Shown here: in pieces, positions 61,797 to 64,000 of the stretch
Position numbering within the stretch: the stretch's first letter is position 1
Layout: each line of letters begins with the position of its first letter
Assembly (NCBI GenBank): GCA_037381915.1
Contig: JARRQJ010000016.1
Coordinates: forward strand, 11,310-75,309
From: JARRQJ01 sp037381915
GTDB taxonomy: Bacteria > Pseudomonadota > Gammaproteobacteria > DRLM01
Length of the DNA stretch: 64,000 nucleotides
Direction: 5' to 3'
The notes under the pieces: generated by a model
Told to the model about the DNA's origin: nothing
Databases searched by the model: none
The model's input: only the letters and a program-made list of their open reading frames with translations
Position numbers and translations under genes: made by a program

Positions 61797-64000
61797 CCCG
61801 TGAAAGTGGAGGTGCCCGCCACCGTCAACACGCCGGTTTCGGTGATGGCTGTGCTCGTACTGGTCATGCCGCCCGCAGTAATATCCATGTAACCCGTCAG
61901 AGTGGTCTCCGGCAGGATGACCGGCGCATTATCGAAGATGATGGTGAAATTGCGCGCATAAATGGGCGGGCCAATTCCATCGAGGCTCGCGGCCGGATTG
62001 ACATTGCGCAGACCGATGTCGCGGATAAGGGGCGGATTGGGCGCTACCGTAAGGTCGGCGGGATCGTTGACCGGCTGGATCGTCACCAGGCCCGCGATGT
62101 CGTTGGGTTGAGTATGCAGCAGGACATCAGCCCCATCCGGATACACCAAGGGATCCAGCGCGCCGATTGTGAATGTCGCGTTTCCGCTCACCAACAGGAC
62201 GCCCACCTGGGTGATATCACCATGGGCGGTCACGAACAGGTTGCCGGCCACCGTGGATGCCCCGAGGATGATGGCATTGCTGTCAACCACGCTGGCATCG
62301 GCGCTCACGGTGGTGTTGAGGACCACCGGCCCGGTAAAGTCGTTGCCGGGATCGGTCAGGACGATGGCGCCCGCGCCGCTGTTGAAGGTCGCCGTACCGG
62401 CTGCCGCCTCCTGGGTGATCGGACCGACCTGGGTGATGCCGATGGCGTTGACGGTCAGTGTGCCGGAACCGATGGTCGAGGTCCCGAAGATAATGTTGTT
62501 GATGTCGTTGATGAGGATGTTGTTGGGGCCGGTGTTGATGAGCGATACCGCGCCGCCGAAATCATTGTTGGGATTATCCAGGGTAATGGCATGCGGACCG
62601 GCGTTCAGACTGCTGGTGCCCGCGACGGTCACCACGTCCACCTGGCTGATGTCGCCACCGGCGATAACAATCAGGTTGCCGGTCAGGGTGGTCAAAGGCA
62701 GGATCACCGGCGCATTGTCGAAAATGATGGTCAAATTGCGGGCGATGGTCGGAATGCCGGCGAGGTTGGCGCTGGGGTTGACATTGCGTATACCGATATC
62801 GCGGGTGCTGCCGCCGTTGATGGTGGTGATCGTCACCGCGCCGGCGATATCGTTGGGCTGGAATTGCAGCAAGACGTCGGCACCCTCCGGATACACCGCG
62901 GGATCGATAGTGTCCACGGTAAACGTTGCCGTGCCGGTGACCAGCAGCGGGGCATACACGGAACTATCCAACTGGGTGATATCGCCGTGGGCCAGTACAT
63001 CCAGGTTACCGCCCACCGTGGAGGCGCCCAAGATGATGGCGTTGCTGTCGACCACGCTGGCGTTGGCGGTGGTATTGAGCGACACCGGTCCGGTGAAGTC
63101 GTTACCCGGATCGGTGAGAACGATATCGGCCGTGCCGCCGTTGAACGTCGCACTGGTGGCGGTACCCACCGCGGCCTCTTGGGTGATCGGCCCCACCTGA
63201 GTAACACCCACCGCATTGACCGTCAGCGCGCCGGAACCGATGGTCGAGGTCCCCAGTATGATGGCGTTGACGTCGGTGACAACGATGTCGTTGGTGCCGC
63301 TGTTGATCAGGGTCACCGCCCCGGTGAAGTCGTTGGCGGTGTTGTCCAGGGTGATGGCATGGGCGCCGGCATTGAGGCTGCTGGTGCCGGCGACGGTCAC
63401 CACGCCGACCTGGCTGATGTCGCCGCCGGCGATGACCACCAGGTCGCCGGTCAAGGTGGTAAGGGGCATAACCACCGGCGCGTTGTCGAAGATAATCGTC
63501 AGGTTGCGGGCGGTGGTCGGAATCCCGGCGAGGTTGGCCGCCGGATTGATGTTGCGCAAGCCGATATCCCGCGTGGTACCGCCATTAATGGTGGTGATGG
63601 TCACCGCACCGGCCAGATCATTGGCATGATCGGTGGCGCTGGGGGGATAGGGCGGATAAGGCGCCAGCCACACATCGGCGTTTTGCGCGCCGTCCACGGT
63701 GAACGTCGAGGTGCCGGTAACAACCAAGATGCCGGTTTCGGTGATATCCCCACTCGCCGTCACCGCCAAGTTACCGCCCACCGTCGAATTACCCAGCACG
63801 ATGGCATTGCTGTCAACCACGCTGGCATCGGCCGTGCTGTTGAGCGACACCGAACCCGTGAAGTCGTTGCCCGCATCCGTAAGGACGATGGCGCCGCTGC
63901 CTCCGTTGAAGGTCGCCGTGCCGGCCGCGGCCTCCTGGGTGATCGCTCCAGTCTGAGTGATGCCCACCGCATTGATCGTCAGCGCACCGGACCCGACCGT
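61793..64000 (-). CDS. giant beta-repeat surface protein, partial (continues beyond the window)
   Basis: The frame is open through the right edge, so the N-terminus lies outside. At least 735 codons here are built of about 255-residue repeats (see repeat entries) rich in Gly, Thr, Asn, Val and Ile, with recurring motifs such as GNDFTGPVSL, SVVDSNAIILGAST, GDITQVG and LTTLTGNL. This beta-strand pattern resembles filamentous-haemagglutinin-type adhesins. The frame stops at 61793 because of a probable one-base loss in GGGG. No transporter partner is visible in this window. Function as a surface adhesin is an inference. Confidence 0.75.
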   Translation of the reverse strand, partial: TVGSGALTINAVGITQTGAITQEAAAGTATFNGGSGAIVLTDAGNDFTGSVSLNSTADASVVDSNAIVLGNSTVGGNLAVTASGDITETGILVVTGTSTFTVDGAQNADVWLAPYPPYPPSATDHANDLAGAVTITTINGGTTRDIGLRNINPAANLAGIPTTARNLTIIFDNAPVVMPLTTLTGDLVVIAGGDISQVGVVTVAGTSSLNAGAHAITLDNTANDFTGAVTLINSGTNDIVVTDVNAIILGTSTIGSGALTVNAVGVTQVGPITQEAAVGTATSATFNGGTADIVLTDPGNDFTGPVSLNTTANASVVDSNAIILGASTVGGNLDVLAHGDITQLDSSVYAPLLVTGTATFTVDTIDPAVYPEGADVLLQFQPNDIAGAVTITTINGGSTRDIGIRNVNPSANLAGIPTIARNLTIIFDNAPVILPLTTLTGNLIVIAGGDISQVDVVTVAGTSSLNAGPHAITLDNPNNDFGGAVSLINTGPNNILINDINNIIFGTSTIGSGTLTVNAIGITQVGPITQEAAAGTATFNSGAGAIVLTDPGNDFTGPVVLNTTVSADASVVDSNAIILGASTVAGNLFVTAHGDITQVGVLLVSGNATFTIGALDPLVYPDGADVLLHTQPNDIAGLVTIQPVNDPADLTVAPNPPLIRDIGLRNVNPAASLDGIGPPIYARNFTIIFDNAPVILPETTLTGYMDITAGGMTSTSTAITETGVLTVAGTSTFTG
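61796..62443 (-). repeat. tandem coding repeat, unit 3 (diverged, interrupted)
   Basis: Starts IGITQVGPITQEAAAG and follows the other units until the TITTINGG position, where the unit diverges (VTIQPVNDPADLTVAPNPP) and then runs into the frameshift. It is the last recognisable unit before the unique C-terminus. Confidence 0.7.
62444..63211 (-). repeat. tandem coding repeat, unit 2
   Basis: Unit of 768 bases (256 codons), in frame with unit 1. It starts at VGVTQVGPITQEAAVG. The order of submotifs is the same, with many exact peptide matches to unit 1. Confidence 0.8.
63212..63967 (-). repeat. tandem coding repeat, unit 1
   Basis: Unit of 756 bases (252 codons), starting at VGITQTGAITQEAAAG and ending before the next VGVTQVG. 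It includes an insertion with a Pro/Tyr stretch (LAPYPPYPP). The preceding bases to 64000 (GSGALTINA) are the end of another unit, so more copies lie to the right. Confidence 0.8.

Noticed and set aside
62169..63200. Plus-strand ORF of 343 codons in the repeat region
   Set aside because: Antisense to the repeat protein; its repeats mirror those of the minus-strand coding sequence.
61796..64000. CRISPR or non-coding satellite explanation for the repeats
   Set aside because: The units are about 760 bases, in frame and without spacers, so they are coding repeats.

Overview
The window looks like chromosomal DNA of a GC-rich, free-living gammaproteobacterium. The evidence is gene order and content: rpsB-tsf-pyrH-frr-uppS-cdsA-dxr-rseP-bamA-skp-lpxD-fabZ-lpxA-lpxB, map diverging from rpsB, glnD beside dapC-dapD-yffB-dapE, a fabA-fabB pair, ilvB-ilvH-ilvC-psd-pssA-leuA, and a ybbA/ybbP-tesA cluster. 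Lipid A, BamA, Skp and several lipoproteins mark it as Gram-negative. The layout recalls Chromatiales-like lineages, but I cannot name a genus. I see no rRNA, tRNA, CRISPR array, insertion sequence or prophage.

Region by region. 1-3.3 kb holds the 3' end of an M14 carboxypeptidase, a tiny membrane protein and a TPR-sulfotransferase gene with a broken 3' end. 3.3-19 kb is a long minus-strand envelope and translation block: fabB/fabA, then the lipid A, outer-membrane assembly, isoprenoid/phospholipid, ribosome recycling and UMP kinase genes, led by tsf and rpsB. 19.2-19.35 kb is a compact divergent control region for rpsB and map with a 17-bp perfect palindrome. 19.5-28.4 kb runs mostly forward: map, glnD, a rhombosortase, a DMT exporter (minus), and the succinylase-branch lysine/diaminopimelate genes. 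28.5-38 kb is mixed: two PilZ proteins, radA, a two-subunit molybdenum hydroxylase, an ABC-2 exporter, an unknown protein and aroE. 38-44 kb holds three predicted lipoproteins (two are paralogues of one another), dusA, part of the methionine salvage pathway and small unknown genes. 44-55 kb is a minus-strand block: ygjP-like, uup, rimI, a family-4 uracil-DNA glycosylase, leuA, pssA, a psd homologue, ilvC, ilvH and ilvB, preceded by a terminator-like attenuator. 55-60.6 kb has a dienelactone-hydrolase-like protein, a YbbA/YbbP-type ABC system, tesA and an outer-membrane protein. 61-64 kb is the C-terminal part of a very large repeat protein with units of about 0.76 kb that continues off the right edge.

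Four things deserve most attention. (1) Four genes have broken reading frames. Three (rpsB tail, YbbP-like permease, giant repeat protein) are each repaired by one extra base in a G/C run, which suggests under-called homopolymers or, for the G7 run, a slippage tract. The sulfotransferase break also lacks about 20 residues. (2) The psd homologue between pssA and ilvC lacks the serine that makes the pyruvoyl group and the usual histidine motif. (3) The dienelactone-hydrolase-like protein has Asp at the nucleophile and Arg where His is expected. (4) Two lipoproteins share an unrecognised C-terminal domain of about 95 residues with two conserved cysteines. No unmistakable new multi-gene system is visible.
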